A stretch of DNA of 64,000 bases from Spisula solida (GCA_947247005.1 OX365949.1:20029130-20093129); one strand, 5' to 3'. Positions 22,450 to 37,300 are shown, numbered from the stretch's first letter. Program-made: numbers and translations. The notes: generated by a model not told the origin, from the sequence alone.

Positions 22450-24297
22450 CAACTGTGAAATGTATCGTTATCGTCTACAATGAAGAATGAAACAAAATTA
22501 AGTTACGATATTTTGAAAACGGAGTTATATTTTTCAAAAAATTGGTCAATTTACTCGCCATTGGACTCCTATCATCATCCTAGCTGTGGTTGTAGCTGAC
22601 CGGAAGTGGTTCTTGCGATGGACCATGCACATATATAGTCCCGCCTTTTTTACGAGTTGTTATCCGGGGTCTCCCATTGTAAGGGCGATCCTTATCATCT
22701 CAGTGACATTATATCGCTCTTTTAACCTTGTAATTGTAGAATATGACAATAGGATTGCCTGGCGACAGCAGCACGACTCATTCACAATTTAAGCATTTCA
22801 GTTTCTTCCGACCGAATGTTTTCTGGCAAATATTGTACGTTTTAACCAGAGACAGAAGAAGTTACTACTGTCTCTGTTTAAACTTACTTTGTATGCTTTT
22901 ATTTGATGAGTTTTTAAAAGTCTTATCATCGGCGATAGGCGGCGGGTAAGGCCTAACCTACTATTCGTCTATAACAAACGTTCCGCTTTTCGATTTCGCA
23001 CTAACTGTCTTGTAACGCCACATGCAAAATGTAGGTTTTATGCACTTCCGGTCAATTCGGTTTAGAACAAATGTAATTGCGCGCAAAAATGTACAGGAGC
23101 CAAAGTTTTAACTCGTGTTGCATGAATAGTTTTAATAATCAAAGCACTGAAAGTACTGCTGTGTGGCGTACTGATGCCATTAAATCCAATATCGAATCCA
23201 GGTTGTATCATAATTTTATGTCACAGTTCTGATAAGCCCACCCTTACTCAAACATTTGTGCTGCTAAAGACACCAAGAGAACCAGCAGTTACCTGGAACT
23301 TACTTAAGTAACTATGCTGAGCATCAATGAAGGGATATTTACAAATACCATTTTTAACGACTTGGAGAATTCGACCAGTGTCAAGATAAGTGACTGTTTA
23401 TTCTCCGTATGACCACGCATGTTAATTAAATGTATATGACACTCTATAGTAACGTATGTAAAAGGGGTAAACATGTGTCGCTCACAAATATCGATCGGCC
23501 GATTAATGCTTTAAAAACAAGTTTTACATTTTATAAAACCTTAAAGTATTAGCTTTTAAAACAAGCTTTAATGAACAAAATCGATCGAATATTAAATTAA
23601 TAATTGATGATTTTCGACCGTTGATTGAATTTTTATTTGCTATAAAACGGGATATTTTAAACTTACTTTTACGCGGAACGGATTCTTACTCGTCGCCTAA
23701 TAATTAGGGTATCGTGTTGAATGTTGTCTAAAAGAGACACATATATCTCTGCTTCATTACAAGCTTTAAATATTCAAAATCGGATAATAGATACGAAAAT
23801 TATGAGGTCTTATATAAAGCAGGGTAGAAATTGACTAGTGCGTTTAACGCTTACCGCGGTAACATTGTTAATCGGCCGATCGATATGTACGTAGAACTAT
23901 TTCAGTTCCCCCACCAGCTATATATAGCATCAATGTTTGTATACAACATAATTAGGTCATCGTCTTCAATGTGCAGCGGCGGAGTGATTTACATACGTTA
24001 CAGTATACGATTGAAAACCGTGGGAACTATTTTAGATTCCCGCCACCAGTGAGAACATTCTTTGGTAGTAAAAATATAGTCCGTTGCGGAATGATTTGCT
24101 ATAAATATCCTCTAAAAATAAAAGTCTGTTATAATTGTTGGTCTTAATATAAGTAAATGTTGGTAATGTAACAAATCAGGTCCAATGATACGTGTAACCT
24201 GTGTTGCATGCTTGTAATATTGTTCAAATCATAGAACTATTTATTTGCCGAGGCCTAATGCGTTAAATTGGTCGTAAGCTGAAAAGTGGTAATATCA
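22450..24297. other. Intergenic; one long-range 18-bp inverted repeat
   Basis: No gene supported. An exact 18-base inverted pair, tatcgatcggccgattaa at 23489-23506 and ttaatcggccgatcgata at 23868-23885, encloses about 360 bases without a frame. Confidence 0.45.
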
Positions 24298-24320
24298 TTG
24301 TGTGGCGTTACGCCACACAA
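24298..24320. repeat. Perfect 10-bp-arm hairpin
   Basis: ttgtgtggcg-tta-cgccacacaa. It is the same kind of short perfect hairpin with a 3-base loop that heads the tandem-repeat elements, but no tandem array follows. It could be the head of a truncated element. Confidence 0.5.
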
Positions 24321-24621
24321 AAACTATATATCAAACTTTCTTAGAAAATTTGGCCCCCGAAAAACTTGTTCGTTTATTTTGACCATGAGTTCAATGGTAA
24401 CTTAAATGACAATAATTCTGTTCATAGTCAACTTGTCAAAGTTTTAATTTGATATGTCCATTACTTTTCGAGATAGAAAATGAACCACATGTACAAAATT
24501 TAGTTGCCTAATTAGTTATCTACTTAGAAAATTATATATGATCGTTGGGAATAGAAGGCTATGGTCCCAGTAGATGCAGATGACGTAGATGTTATTATCA
24601 CTAAAAAAATGAAATAAAGCT

Positions 24622-24914
24622 AGGGGCGTAGCTAGAGCTATTTGAATGTATACGCAAGAAGGCTAGGGTGTCTGGGGGCATGCTCCCCCTGAAAAAATGT
24701 GTTCGTTTGAAAGTCTCTGGCATGTTTTTGCATCACCTTTAACATTCTTTTACTGATATAAGCAGGGTTTTTGTTTGTATAGAACTTTTTAAAGGTGATT
24801 CTAAGAAAGGCACAGTCATCAGTTTTATTGCATTTTTCGATCATGTTTTTTTCACTTATTGAAAAGCATGTGTACGCAGCAGCGTATTCTGCGTACAGGT
24901 AGCTACGCGCCTGA
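24622..24914. mobile_element. MITE with ggggcgtagctag-type ends
   Basis: The left end aggggcgtagctag and the right end gtagctacgcgcctg are imperfect inverse copies about 290 bp apart. aaagc occurs at both flanks. Interior non-coding. Confidence 0.45.
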
Positions 24915-24985
24915 AAGCATTCAGATTAACAGTGATATGTATCGGTGAAATAAGCATGTTAGATCTACAACATCACCTTATTTCG

Positions 24986-25052
24986 CTAGATGTTACTTCA
25001 AAGATCATACACCCGTATAATACGGGTGTATGATCTTTGAAGTAACATCTAG
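24986..25052. repeat. Perfect 67-bp palindrome upstream of SAM-protease gene
   Basis: Two 33-base arms (starting ctagatgttacttcaaagat and ending with its inverse) are separated by a single base within cccgtat-a-atacggg. No mismatches are seen. It ends about 150 bases before the ATG at 25206, so it lies in the promoter or 5' UTR. Confidence 0.9.
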
Positions 25053-25205
25053 TATTCTTTGGTATCTTGATCCGATTTACATGTACGGCCAATACGGAAA
25101 ATGTACGGTGTACGTGGTATTACACTGAACTTTAAAATCAGAGTTATCGGAAATCGTTTTTACCTGTTTGATGAAATTGGAAAACACTTTTAATGAGTTT
25201 TAGAC

Positions 25206-25374
25206 ATGGATGGGGTTGAAGCGTTTCTGTCACGGATCGGTCTGTCCGAATATGTTGAAATGTTCAAAGCGAAGGGATTTGACTGTGAAGATGATATACC
25301 CAATCTTCAAGGGGATGATTTGGACTCCATGTACATTGATAACGTGAATGACAGAGCCAAGATTTTGCAAGCAG
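25206..25374 (+). CDS. Exon 1 (SAM domain 1)
   Basis: Starts at ATG 25206, with an in-frame TGA at 25194-25196 upstream, so this is the first possible start. It reads MDGVEAFLSRIGLSEYVEMF and continues as a SAM domain (five-helix pattern, L-x-x-Y, D-D-L). The donor is GCAG|gtaaat, leaving one base of the next codon. Confidence 0.85.
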
Positions 25375-28300
25375 GTAAATAAATTATTAATTAATTACTA
25401 ATTAGTATATGTGACATTATCTAAGTACTGTATGGCAGTGCTGTGTGGTGAACCACTGGGTTGTTCATAAGATTTTGCTGAGCTGAATGTGATTTTCAAG
25501 TGATCTATATAAAAATACATGTTCTTAGTTGTTCGAAGAACGACTAGCTTTAACACACATTTCAACAATCGTTGATCTGCCTGAAACTTCTTTTCTTCCT
25601 ACACAGCCAATAGACTGTGCCACGTTAGCGAAAGTAAACCGGTCAGCCAACAATTGCATAACTTCGGCTGATGCAGAGGAAGCATGTAAACTGCATGGTC
25701 ATGCAAAATAGTTCATCAATTTCAGCATATATACTATATAGAGCTACTACATGTACCTATTTCTAAATCTAGAGGACAGTTGGATATCCCAATAAATACT
25801 TATAATTTCCAGTATTTTTTTGTTTTGACAATGCAATTACCACCACTTTTAACTGCCTTGCATACTTTTTTCGATTGCATGAACTGTTACGTACATGTAA
25901 AAAATTGTAATCATATGTCTATAATCATATGATATAGTGTGGTACTGGCCCAGTATTTTTAATTATATTGAGACCATGGTTCCATTGCATAGTTAATCTA
26001 GCTACTCTATGACAAGCGGTAAGCGGAAAATACATAACACCGAGTACCACTCTATATAAACTGTTACATAATGATATAGTTGATTTAGGTTAGCTTAATC
26101 GGACTGTAGTATCCGATATTACACCTATCTGAATTATTTGGACTAATAAATTTAAACATACACTGGAATAAATTTGATCAGCTTAAAAACTACAGAAAAA
26201 CACATCCTAAACAATACCAGTGATTTTGTTCCTTCTTTATAATATATTATTATGGTCCGGTAAGCAGACCCTTTCCCAATAGCACAAAGGCTATAATTTC
26301 CCCAAATTTGAATGGAGAAATTCTCAATGAACATTCAAAAATTTTTTTTTTCAAAATTGGACATAAAATGACAAAGTTATGAACATTTTTTACCAGAGGT
26401 CAACCTTATAAGTTCAAAAACACCAGTAAACAGTCACATGTAATCTCTTATTCTGTTATATTTGGCCTTTCTGCTTCATGAAATTTACCAATTTCAAGTT
26501 GTCACAACGCGTAATTTCCAATCTGAATGGACCTGGACCCTTTCCCAAAGAGGCAAAAGAAATGACTGAATACTAGTAAATTATCAGGCTGCAGAAAATT
26601 ATTTGACTTGTACTTCCTCTGCGTGCATTCATTCTAATTGTTAAAGCTCAGCCATTTCCAGTTGTCTGTGGTAAATATTGCAATGCATATTTAAGGCCGA
26701 GGTGATCAGAATGGCATTTTTTTAAACAACTTTTTGGTTTCATAGAACACAAAGTCAGTTTCCGTGTAAGTTGACATATTTTTGTCTAAGGCAAGTTTAT
26801 TATTAATTGGCACCCATCACCACACCTAGCTCCTCCCTTTGATTAAATCCTCTACAGCATGTATTCTAAATACAGAGCTTTCACTAGCCTCTAAAATTGA
26901 AGAGTCAAAATGACTCCTGACTCTCAATTTTTAAGATTCATTATTGCAAAATAGTCATATATAATTATAAGTAAAGTACGTTTTATTCTTCTGCTCAAAT
27001 TTTTCAAGTATCAAGACTGGCACTTTCAAATGTGTCATTTTCAAGAGTAAAATACAGTTTGTAAGCCCTGTTTCAATGTTTTAGTATTTTGTACAAATGT
27101 ATACTGCATGCAGTATTGTCTCTATGGATTGGTATACCTGCAGGATATTAGGTGATGAATTATATTCACATATTGATTGATATATTGATTGATATATTGA
27201 TTGATATTCTAGCAGTAATGTTAAGTATAAGCTGATGAATAATTCAAATATTGAATTCCAATTCATTATGAAAATGCAAACAATGAATCATTGATTTCAT
27301 AGTGAAGTTGTTGTCATAGAAGTATTGATGTAACTTCATAGATCTATAAGTTGATATTGCTTTGTAGTTAATAGGATGTATATTATTACTGCTACTTATC
27401 ATAAAGATGCAACACAGCTGAGCATGGTCAGTTTTCCCTGTGAGCTTTTTTCAAGATAAAATTATTTTTGGAAATTTCTAGGGTCAAAACCCCTACTTCT
27501 GAGTCAAATGAAACCCCTGGTAAAAAATAAGTTATATATGCCAAAGTTTTATCAGGTTCATGTCAAATCTGTCGTACTAGTTTTAAAAGTTTTACCCAGT
27601 TGTTGTTTATTATGGATTATCTGCCCCTGCCTACAAGCACCCCTGCCGCCATGCTAGCGTTAGATTACAGACCGGGAACTAGATTAGTTGATGTTTCTTA
27701 TGGGTTTAAAGGTGCAGAACTGACCACAGGACCATCAAAGTATGCAATATTTTAAAACCACTGCAAAAGCTTTGAAGAATGTTTAAAACAATAAAATAAA
27801 AATTCTGATTGAAACAGCTGCTTGAAATCTTATTTTTCGTCACAAATGTATGTGATTATTCTACCTGACCACTGTGAGTAATGACTTTTTCATAGATTTA
27901 TGGACTCTCCACTAGCAGTTTGCAAGATCTACAGGCCATGTCTATACCACTATATCTTTCAGTTAATCCATGCTACTGACTCTTATCAGCATATTTGCAA
28001 ATGTTAACAAAATAATTTTGTATCATGATCTGGTGTTAGCCATCTTTAAAGTCTTAACAGTAACCATTTTAAAGTATGCATGTTTAGCCATAATTATGGT
28101 GACTGCTGGAACCTTCTTGCACCATTATCCTGACTCTGGGTCAATCAAAATGCACATTACCTAGCAAGTTGTAGGGAGCTACCTGTACACCAGTTCTGAT
28201 TTTAATAATTATGTTGTGGTGGGCACTTTGTACCCTGTACTTGTATTTACCAATGACGACAATGTTCACCACCACTGGGTGCTTCTATGTTTGGTTGTTC

Positions 28301-31300
28301 TTAAGAATATGAACGTTGGGTGTCATTGTGGTAAAGCTTTACATATGATACAGTGGTAGCATAATACAATTTATTATGAAGTTTCTAGAAATACTGAGCC
28401 CCCTGAGAGTGCTACAATACATGTTGAAATTCCAATATTGAATGTTAATATTATTACAAAAACAGTGTCCGGTACTTTATATTGATTATAGGTTGGTTTT
28501 CAATTAAGTTTGTACCAGTTGTAACAGTTAATCAATGATACTGTTTGAATGATACAATAAAAATGTGGTACCAATTATGTTACGGAGTACACTTGCTTAC
28601 TACCGGTATGTTATCCTATCTAGGCTGGGGGTCCAGTATAATTGTTTATCAATTCATTGATTTTATAGGCCCATCGAAAATGGGACGAATAATGTGATCA
28701 CCCTTTGCAGGCTGCCGTGGCCAGTAATTTTATTACCTGCGAGCTTGAGCGAGCAGGTATATTGGATAGCTCAAAGTAAAAAGTCCAAAAAAAGATGCAT
28801 TTTGTAAGAATGTCGTGAACCAGACTAATCAAATCGGTCGTTACAAGATTTCAAATTTTTCTTGAACGAAAATAGGTTAGTTTTATGGTTAATGTGTCAG
28901 GCTTACGGAATTTCCGGTGTTAACCAACACCTGATCAGTATTTTATACGCAACCGATAATTTTCTTACACAAAAAGATGGCTGACGTATGTTGGCCCGGG
29001 CAAGTCGAAATTCTCAGAAAGAACTACAAAATTATCCTCAAAACCCGTCCCTACGATTAAAATGTACACGCAACTCGATTAAAAGAGTATAAAACACCAG
29101 TTTAGATCGTTTTATCTTTGGATAAATTCTTCGCTAACGTTTCATACTCAACACTTTCGTACCACTTCCCACCGTTCGTCCCGAATATTTTATTTTATAC
29201 TCAACACAATTCGTACCCGGCACTTCGCTCCGTAAATTATTTTTCGGATTTTTTTAGGATCAGTGGGTAAAATTAGTGCTGGTTGTTTCCCTTGATAAAA
29301 TTAACAACATATACAGTTTCTTTTGGTCTCCAGAGTCATATCAGGAGAATTACCATTCAGTGTTAATGTCTATTCAGAGACTTAAAATTCTAAATGTCTC
29401 TTGTCAATTGTCATGGAATTATCAGAATTGGTTTTTGTGTCGCCTGAAAAGGCGACATATAGGTGTTACTTTGGCGGCGGTGGCGGCGGCGTCACAAATT
29501 GCTTGTCCGGAGCATAACTTTGTCACCTTAAGTTCAAATGACTCAAGAATTGGTATGCATGTTTCTTGCAATAAGCCGGAGTGCAGTGCGCAGGAACCAT
29601 AACTCTACCTGTCATAGTTTTTGAATTATTTCCCTTTGATTGATTTTATTAGAGCATTTCTTGTCCGGAGCATAACTTTGTCACCTTAAGTTCAAATGAC
29701 TCAAGAATTGGTATGCATGTTTCTTGCAATAAGCCGGAGTGCAGTGCACAAGAATCATAACTCTACCTGTCATAGTTTTTTAATTATTTCCCTTTGATTG
29801 ATTTTATTAGAGCATTTCTTGTCCGGAGCATAACTTTGTCACCCTAAGTTCATATGACTCTAGATTTGGTATGCATGTTTCTTGCAATAAGTTGAAGTGC
29901 AGTGCGCAAGAACCATAACTCTACCTGTCATAGTTTTTGAATTATTTCCCTTTGATTGATTTTATTAGAGCATTTCTTGTCCGGAGCATAACTTTGTCAC
30001 CTTACATTCAAATGACTCAAGAATTGATAGGCATGTTTCTTGCAATAAGCCGGAGTGCAGTGCGTAAGAACCATAACTCTACCTGTCATAGTTTTTTAAT
30101 TATTTCCCTTTGATTGATTTTATTAGAGCATTTCTTGTCCGGAGCATAACTTTGTCACCTTAAGTTCAAATGACTCAAGATTTTGTATGTATGTTTCTTG
30201 CAATAAGCCGAAATGCAGTGCGCAAGAACCATAACTCTGCCTTGCATCCTTTTTTAATTATTTGCCTTAGATTGATTTAATTTGAGCATTTCTTGTCCGG
30301 AGGATAACTTTGTCACCATGAGGTTGAATGACTGGAAACTTGGTATGCATGTTTCTTACCAAAAGTCCAAGTGCAGTACACAAGAACCGTAACTCTACCT
30401 TGTGCCATTTTTCAATTTTTTCCCTTTGATTGATTTTATAAGCATTTCTTGTCCGTGGCATAACTTTGTCACCATAACTATTGATGACTCAAAAATAGGA
30501 ATGCATGTTTCTTTGCTGTGACATGAAGTGCAGTGCGCAAGAATCATAACTCTAGCTTGTGTAGTGTTTGAATGATTCCCTTCAGATTGATTTTATCAGG
30601 ACATTTTTTTGTCCAGAGCATCGCTTTGTCGTATTTAGTTCAGATGACTAGAGAACTCTTGTGAGTCTGATATGTAGCCCAATACTGGATAGTTTTCCAT
30701 GACAAATGTGCATTTCGTCAGGCGACACATGCGACTCGCGGAGCTTTTATTGATCTTTGATATTGTTGAACACTGAAAACATGTCTTATGATAATACCTT
30801 TTAATGGACTAATACGATGTTTTATTTATAAGCATATAAATATTATATGGAACAAGGGAGTCATATGCAATTATGTGTCTTGAAAATTGGTTTGTTATAC
30901 ATGAAATTATATAACAATTTGTTGATAAATTTCGTAGGTCAAATTATCGTGCATATTTGAAAGCTACCGGCCTACCGCACTGATTTTTTTCACAATTTTG
31001 ATATTTTCATGCTTAATTTTATACACATTAGCTGTTGAATTATGCAGATAGAAGGTCGAGGATCCGGTCAATTCTTTGTCAAATGAAGTCGGTACATCAT
31101 TTGCTCGCAGGAACTATTTGACTTGTCTGTTCTTTACATGTAGTTCAAACAGTTTTCATGGGATAAATTTTCATCTTTAAACTTGGTGACCATGTTTATG
31201 GGCACAATATCTAGGCCAAGTTTAATTACCAAAGTAATGGGAAATTGACCTTGTCTGTACTCTAATTCAAACAATTTTCATCTGATCCTCTTTAAACTTG

Positions 31301-34300
31301 GTGACAATGTTTATTGGCATAATATCTAGGCCAAGTTCGATTGATAGGCCAAATTCGCCTAGGCCTTCTTTGATTATGGCCATTCTATTACTGAAATAAT
31401 GTGAAATTGACCTTGTCTGTACTTTAATTCAAACAATTTTCATCTGATCGTCTTCAAACTTGGTGACATTGTTCATTGGCATAATGCAACGTACCATTAT
31501 CAACGCAGGCCTTCTTGGATTATGGCCATTTTTCTACGTTTGAAATATGTTGAATTGGTCTTGTCTGTACTAAATAATTAAAACAGAGTCACACAGTTTT
31601 CATCTGATCATCTTCAAACTTTGTGACAAATTTATATGGGCATAATATCTGGCCATGTTCGATTATTTGCCCAATATGCCTGGGCCTTCTTGGATTATGG
31701 CCCTCGAATTTCCAAAAAAGTGAATTTGGCCTTGTCTCACAGTGCTCAGAAAATTGAGTATTTCAGATGCGCATATTTTGTGACATATTGGCTCTTGTTG
31801 GAATAAAGAATTTTGTTTGTGTGTTATGTATGACTTTCAGTTTGTTTAAGTCCAGTTAAAGCTCACTTCTTTGTCTCTATGAATAAATATAATGCCAAAT
31901 TTGGTATGTCCACTGAAATTGTTGTAAAAACTTGTATGAGGGGTGATAAAAAAGTATCTGGAAAAGTGCTATGAAATCTGGTATTTTTTTTACCAATCAT
32001 AGTGACATACTTGTCTGTGGCAAAACTGTCATGGTTATTTGTTTGTGGTCAAACTGTCATGTTTTGTTGCATGATGTAATCACGCACGTTAATTAAACCT
32101 TTGTGATGTAATTAGAGGTTAATACATGACACAGCCAGGCAGGGAGGCGATAATCCGCCTGGAAAATTAATAATCACCTCGAGGGCTTCATCATGAATAT
32201 CTACGGAGAACAAAAAAGTAAATAATACTGATGCAGATTTTTATACACTAAGAGTGCAAAATTTAATGCGCCAACAGTAAAAATTGGAAAAGAAATCTTA
32301 CATCTTGACAACGTACGTCATTTTGGCTCCAATGTGACGTCATGTTTACGTGGATAACGTAATGTGCACCCGTTCAACCGGTCCTATTATGATTATGAGA
32401 TTGCGGGGCGGGCGAATAGGTGATAATCAATCACGTGATGGCCATAATCAGCTGCAAATAGGCTCATTTTTGTTACTATATAATTATAGTAAAAAGTGAA
32501 TTAATGTTTGTGGTAACACTGGTGATACGTTTCTATTTCAGCGTTGCATTATCAGCCTAGTATAGAGTTTGTGTTGTATGAATGGTTAAGAAGTAAAGGA
32601 TTAGAACATTATTTCGTCAGTTTTGTACAGAGTGAGCTTATAGACCTTGTAGATATTGGTCATTTAAATCTACCAGATGAACAGCTCTATGATGAACTAG
32701 AAATAACACTTCCTGGACACAAGAGGCGATTGGAACGAGCTGGTATGAGCATTTATCATATTCATAATTATCCCATCATACATGTAATCCCTGACTGACC
32801 TTTATTTGCTTTTAAAAATTTAGTATTCCTGTAGTCTTAATACATTTATAGAGATATCAGCCTGTTCCTATATGACTTATTGACATATGAATATATTTCA
32901 AGGTTCTTGCAAAGTATATCGATTTCTGCAAACAAATACTGCATTATCAGTCCTTTAGATTTGTGTTGGTAGAATATACCATGAATATTTTTAATACTTT
33001 CCGGTTAAAAAACACACAAAGTAAATATATGCAAGAAATCAACTGCTAATGGAGTTTACAAAGGTCAGGTTAATAAATGTGCACTATGTTGACAGTTTAG
33101 AAACAGATATCTGCCTATTTGGTGAAAAAAAAACCCAACTTCTTCCGAAAGAGGATAATGGAAAGAACTCAGTCGAAAGTGAATCCCAGGAAACTGAAAT
33201 ATACCAAATTTTGGAATGCTCAAATCATATGCTAGGCATACTCTGTCAGTTACTGATGTTACGCTTAGACAGGATTCGGATGTCGTGTATCCCGAGTTCT
33301 AGCAGAGCAGTCAATCAGTTTTCAATTCCCTTATACAATGTAGCCATGATTTGAAAACTGTACAATTCTCATTAAATTCTCTGACAGAACCGTAGTGATG
33401 AATTGGTATAACTACCGTGCTACTAAAGGGTGATCATTTATCATTATTAGTCCCCTACCGTTTTTTTTGCCCTATGTCCGTCTGTCAAAAAATCTGGATC
33501 ATGGCATAACTCAAATATTTTGATTCTGACAAAATTGTGGTTGCTATGGCGACAGAAAGAGTAAAAATATCAGTTTCCAAGCTAGGTTTATGAAACTTGA
33601 TATGTGGATAGGGGGCAATAAGGGGATTATGCACATCTTACGGTATTTTGATTCTGACAAAAAATTGTGGTTGCTATGGTAACAGAAACATTGAAAATGA
33701 CTTCAAATCGCATTGCTTGCAATTCTGAATGACTCGTTTAATTAGGGAAAGTTGCATGGTAATGTTGTTGTCCTTGTCAGCTTTCTGTAGATGACCATGA
33801 TTGTGTTTTACTCTTCAGTTCACAGTCTAAGAAAGAAACAGAAAAGCCAGCTTCCATCGTTTGTAACGTCCGGTCAGCTTCCATCATTTGTGACGTCCAG
33901 TATTGGTATACAGTCATCTAAACATAACAATGTACCACCATCAACTACCTCGGAATCTGAGTTACCTGTAGCATATGGTCGATGGGGGAAACCTCGCTGT
34001 CTAGCTGATGCCAAGTATGACTTCTTAATGCTTGATGCTACTGTGATATCAACCAACAATCCTAGCGATCGTGTACATATAGGTATGTCTCTATCATTTG
34101 AGTCACACTTTTGGTCTGTCAATCCATTCATCTATCTATATTGCTACCGAAAATGTACTAAAAAATAGTTGAAAACTGTCTGTCCATCTGCGCCTTCTAT
34201 TTGTAACAATTGATTGAATTTAAACAAAAATTCATAAGACCATTGTCCATAAGATAAGTTTCAGTGAGTTATTGCCCTTGATATAAAAACTGTCATGTTG

Positions 34301-37300
34301 GGATTTAAGCTCCATTGATAGTATTGAGATTACGCAGTTACATTTTCATGTTGATTTCCCTCCACATGTGGAGAAGTTGCTACATCGTTTTGAAAGGGTA
34401 AGTTAGTTCTGGTTAGAATGCAATCCAGGAAAACTGGTTACATGAATCAGCTGCCGTATACTAGTATAACATTATCCTGACCCTAGGCCAACCAGTACTG
34501 GAACTACTCCCACATGCAGTGGCAATGACAGAAACAAGTTAATACTGATTGATAATTATACCCCCGCACAACGAGGTGTAAGGGGGGTATACTGGATTCA
34601 GCTTGTCTGTCTGTCCGTCTGTCGGTAGACGCATCCTTGTGGACGCAACTCCTCTTACAGTTTTGGCTCAAACTTTTACAGATGAACAACCTCAACATAT
34701 AGATGTGCATGAAGAAAAGAATTTGGGCTGTGATGAATTTTGGCAGAATTATGGCCCTTTTCCGGCAGGGGTATATTAGTCTGCCGAATGGCGACAGCTC
34801 TAGTTAATACCAGGAAAATAGCTTGGTCAACAAACCACCATACTACAAAATGTAGTATTCCTGACCGAAAAAGTGTTGAAAAATGACACTTAGCAAGATG
34901 AAAGACAATGAAAATAACATATCTTATTATTGGTCATTTTGACCAATGAAGTGCTAGCAATTTGTCCACTGTTCTTCTTTGTGCCTTTCATTCTCAGCTG
35001 TTTCAGTTGAGTGCTGCCTTTCATGTCTTTTTTTTATAATCTTTTCAGTTAAACAGTTTTCAACAGGAAGGGACTATTATATACCATAAAGATTATATTA
35101 AGTTTGCCCTCAGTCTGTCCATCAATAGATCTGGATCCTACCATAATTGAAACAGTTTCTAAGCTAGGTTTATGAAACTTGGTTTATGGATAGGGGGCAA
35201 TAAGGGGATTATGCACATCTAAAAATATTTTGATTCCGACAAAAATTGTGGTTGCTATGGCAACAGATACATTGAAAATGGCTTCAAACCGGTAGGGGAC
35301 TTCTATATTGCTTGCAATTCTTAATGACTTGTTTTAAATGATTTCAGAGTTTATGGTAGATTCTGGTAGTGATGTTGTTACTCTTCGCCAGGAAGTCTTA
35401 GATACGATGGACCTAGAGTTGATTGGACCGATCAACAGCAAAGGAGTGCACGGGTCAAAGGTCAAAAACCTTTACAAGGCTTATATACTGGTTGGTAATC
35501 AGTATGTTGAAATTGAGGTGAGTTTGGTAGTGAAAGAAGTAGCAACAGTAGTTAAAAGTTTATTTTCAGACATGTGTCTTTTCAACAGACTATACATTTT
35601 ACCCCACGATCATTGAGTTTCAAGTCTGCTGTTAACATTTCCCTACTGGCAGCTACAGGACATTGACGTTTGACCCTCTCACGTACCCATTCATACTCCT
35701 GGCTATGGCGGAGCAATTTGGGTTATTCTTTTGCTCCTAGAAATTGAACAGTGTTGCTGACAGGGATTGAACCTGTCCTACCATCTGGCCACAGTAGTTG
35801 TCTCCCTTTCAATAATTTACCTTTCCGGGGAACCTTATTCATAAGCTCTGTAAGAGTAAAATTCAATTTTGTACTTACTCAGACTTTTATTTAAAATTTG
35901 CAAAATTGAAATTGACTAATTTTTAGCTTACCTGAGCACGAAGTGCTCACTGGTGAGCTTTTAGGATAGGTGGCTGTCCGGCGTCCGGCGTCGTCCGTCG
36001 TCCGTCAACAATTCCTTTAAATGACTTCTTCTCCTAAACCAATCGATGGAATTTAACCAAATTTCACAGGAATGATCCTTGGGTGGTCCTCTTTCAAAGT
36101 TGTTCAAATGGTTCTGGTTAATTTATTAATTAGGTCACAGGAGCTAAAAATAGATTTTAAAAGTGAAAACTTAAAAAATCTTCTTCTCTGAAACCACAGG
36201 GCCTACAGCTTTGATATTTTGCATGAAGCTTCATCATGAGATCCTCTACAAAGATTGTTAAAATTTTGCCCCTGGGGTCAAAACTGCACCCGTCCCGGGG
36301 GTCACTTGTTTTGCAATAGAGTTATAGAGAGAAATCTTTGAAAATCTTTTCCTCTGAAACCACAAGACCTACAACTTTGATATTTTGCATGTAACATCAT
36401 AATTATTGGGGTCCTCTAAAGATTGTACAAATTTTACCCCCATGGGGTTAAAATAGCCCCCTACCCCAGTCACTATGTTATTGTAGAAAACTTTGAAAAT
36501 CTTCTCTTATACCACAATGCAGACTCCCACTGACCTCACCTTTAGATAAGAAATAATGTTGGATATTTCTTTCTTGCTGACATTAATGACTTTTCAATGA
36601 GATATACTAAACCCTGACTCTGGTATCTGAATTCAAACATGTGTAGACCATCTGGTCATTTGTTCAGTCAGTAGGAGAAGTTTATTGTGTGTTCAGCTAG
36701 TTACAGATCAATAACTCCAGAACAGTTTGGCCTAAGATCATCAAACTTTGCTTTGAGGTTGGTTATCATCAATAGATGACCCCTATAATGTTTTTTGAGG
36801 TCATTAAATAAACAGATAAGGTCATTAACCTTAAACATAATTATCATAGAGGCATATCCTACTATTCCGGAATAATCCGAGAATCAGGATTAGCTGCACT
36901 AAAAAAAATGAACTTCTATGTAGAAAAAGTTCATTTCTCGACTTAACATCACTCGAATATTACTCAGGTGAGCGATCCAGGGCCTTCTGGGCCCTCTTGT
37001 TTTTCAAATGTATCTAAACCAATGAAATGTTGTCTGTGTTATTGTCGTTACATACTACATGCATTTGCCAATTTATATAAAAATCAGTAAGTTTATAACA
37101 TTGTTAGGGCAAAGAACATTTATCATAAATCATAATTATTACATTCTTTATGAATAAAGTATTTTATAATACGTCAAAGTAATAAGTCTGAAAAGAAAAT
37201 CTTTTTCTCCGAAACTACTTGTCCGGTTTCAATATAATTCCATATGAATGTTCCTTGGCTGGCCTTTTACCAAATTTGTAATTTTAATGTTGATGGTTAA

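Noticed and set aside
25529..25711. 60-codon frame as an extra exon of the SAM-protease gene
   Set aside because: Exons 1 and 2 join in phase without it, and no in-phase acceptor/donor pair was found.
35640..35790. Possible second tRNA-derived SINE (ggttcaatccc on the minus strand)
   Set aside because: The spacing between the A-like and B-like boxes is far too short for a Pol III promoter and no SINE body was recognised.
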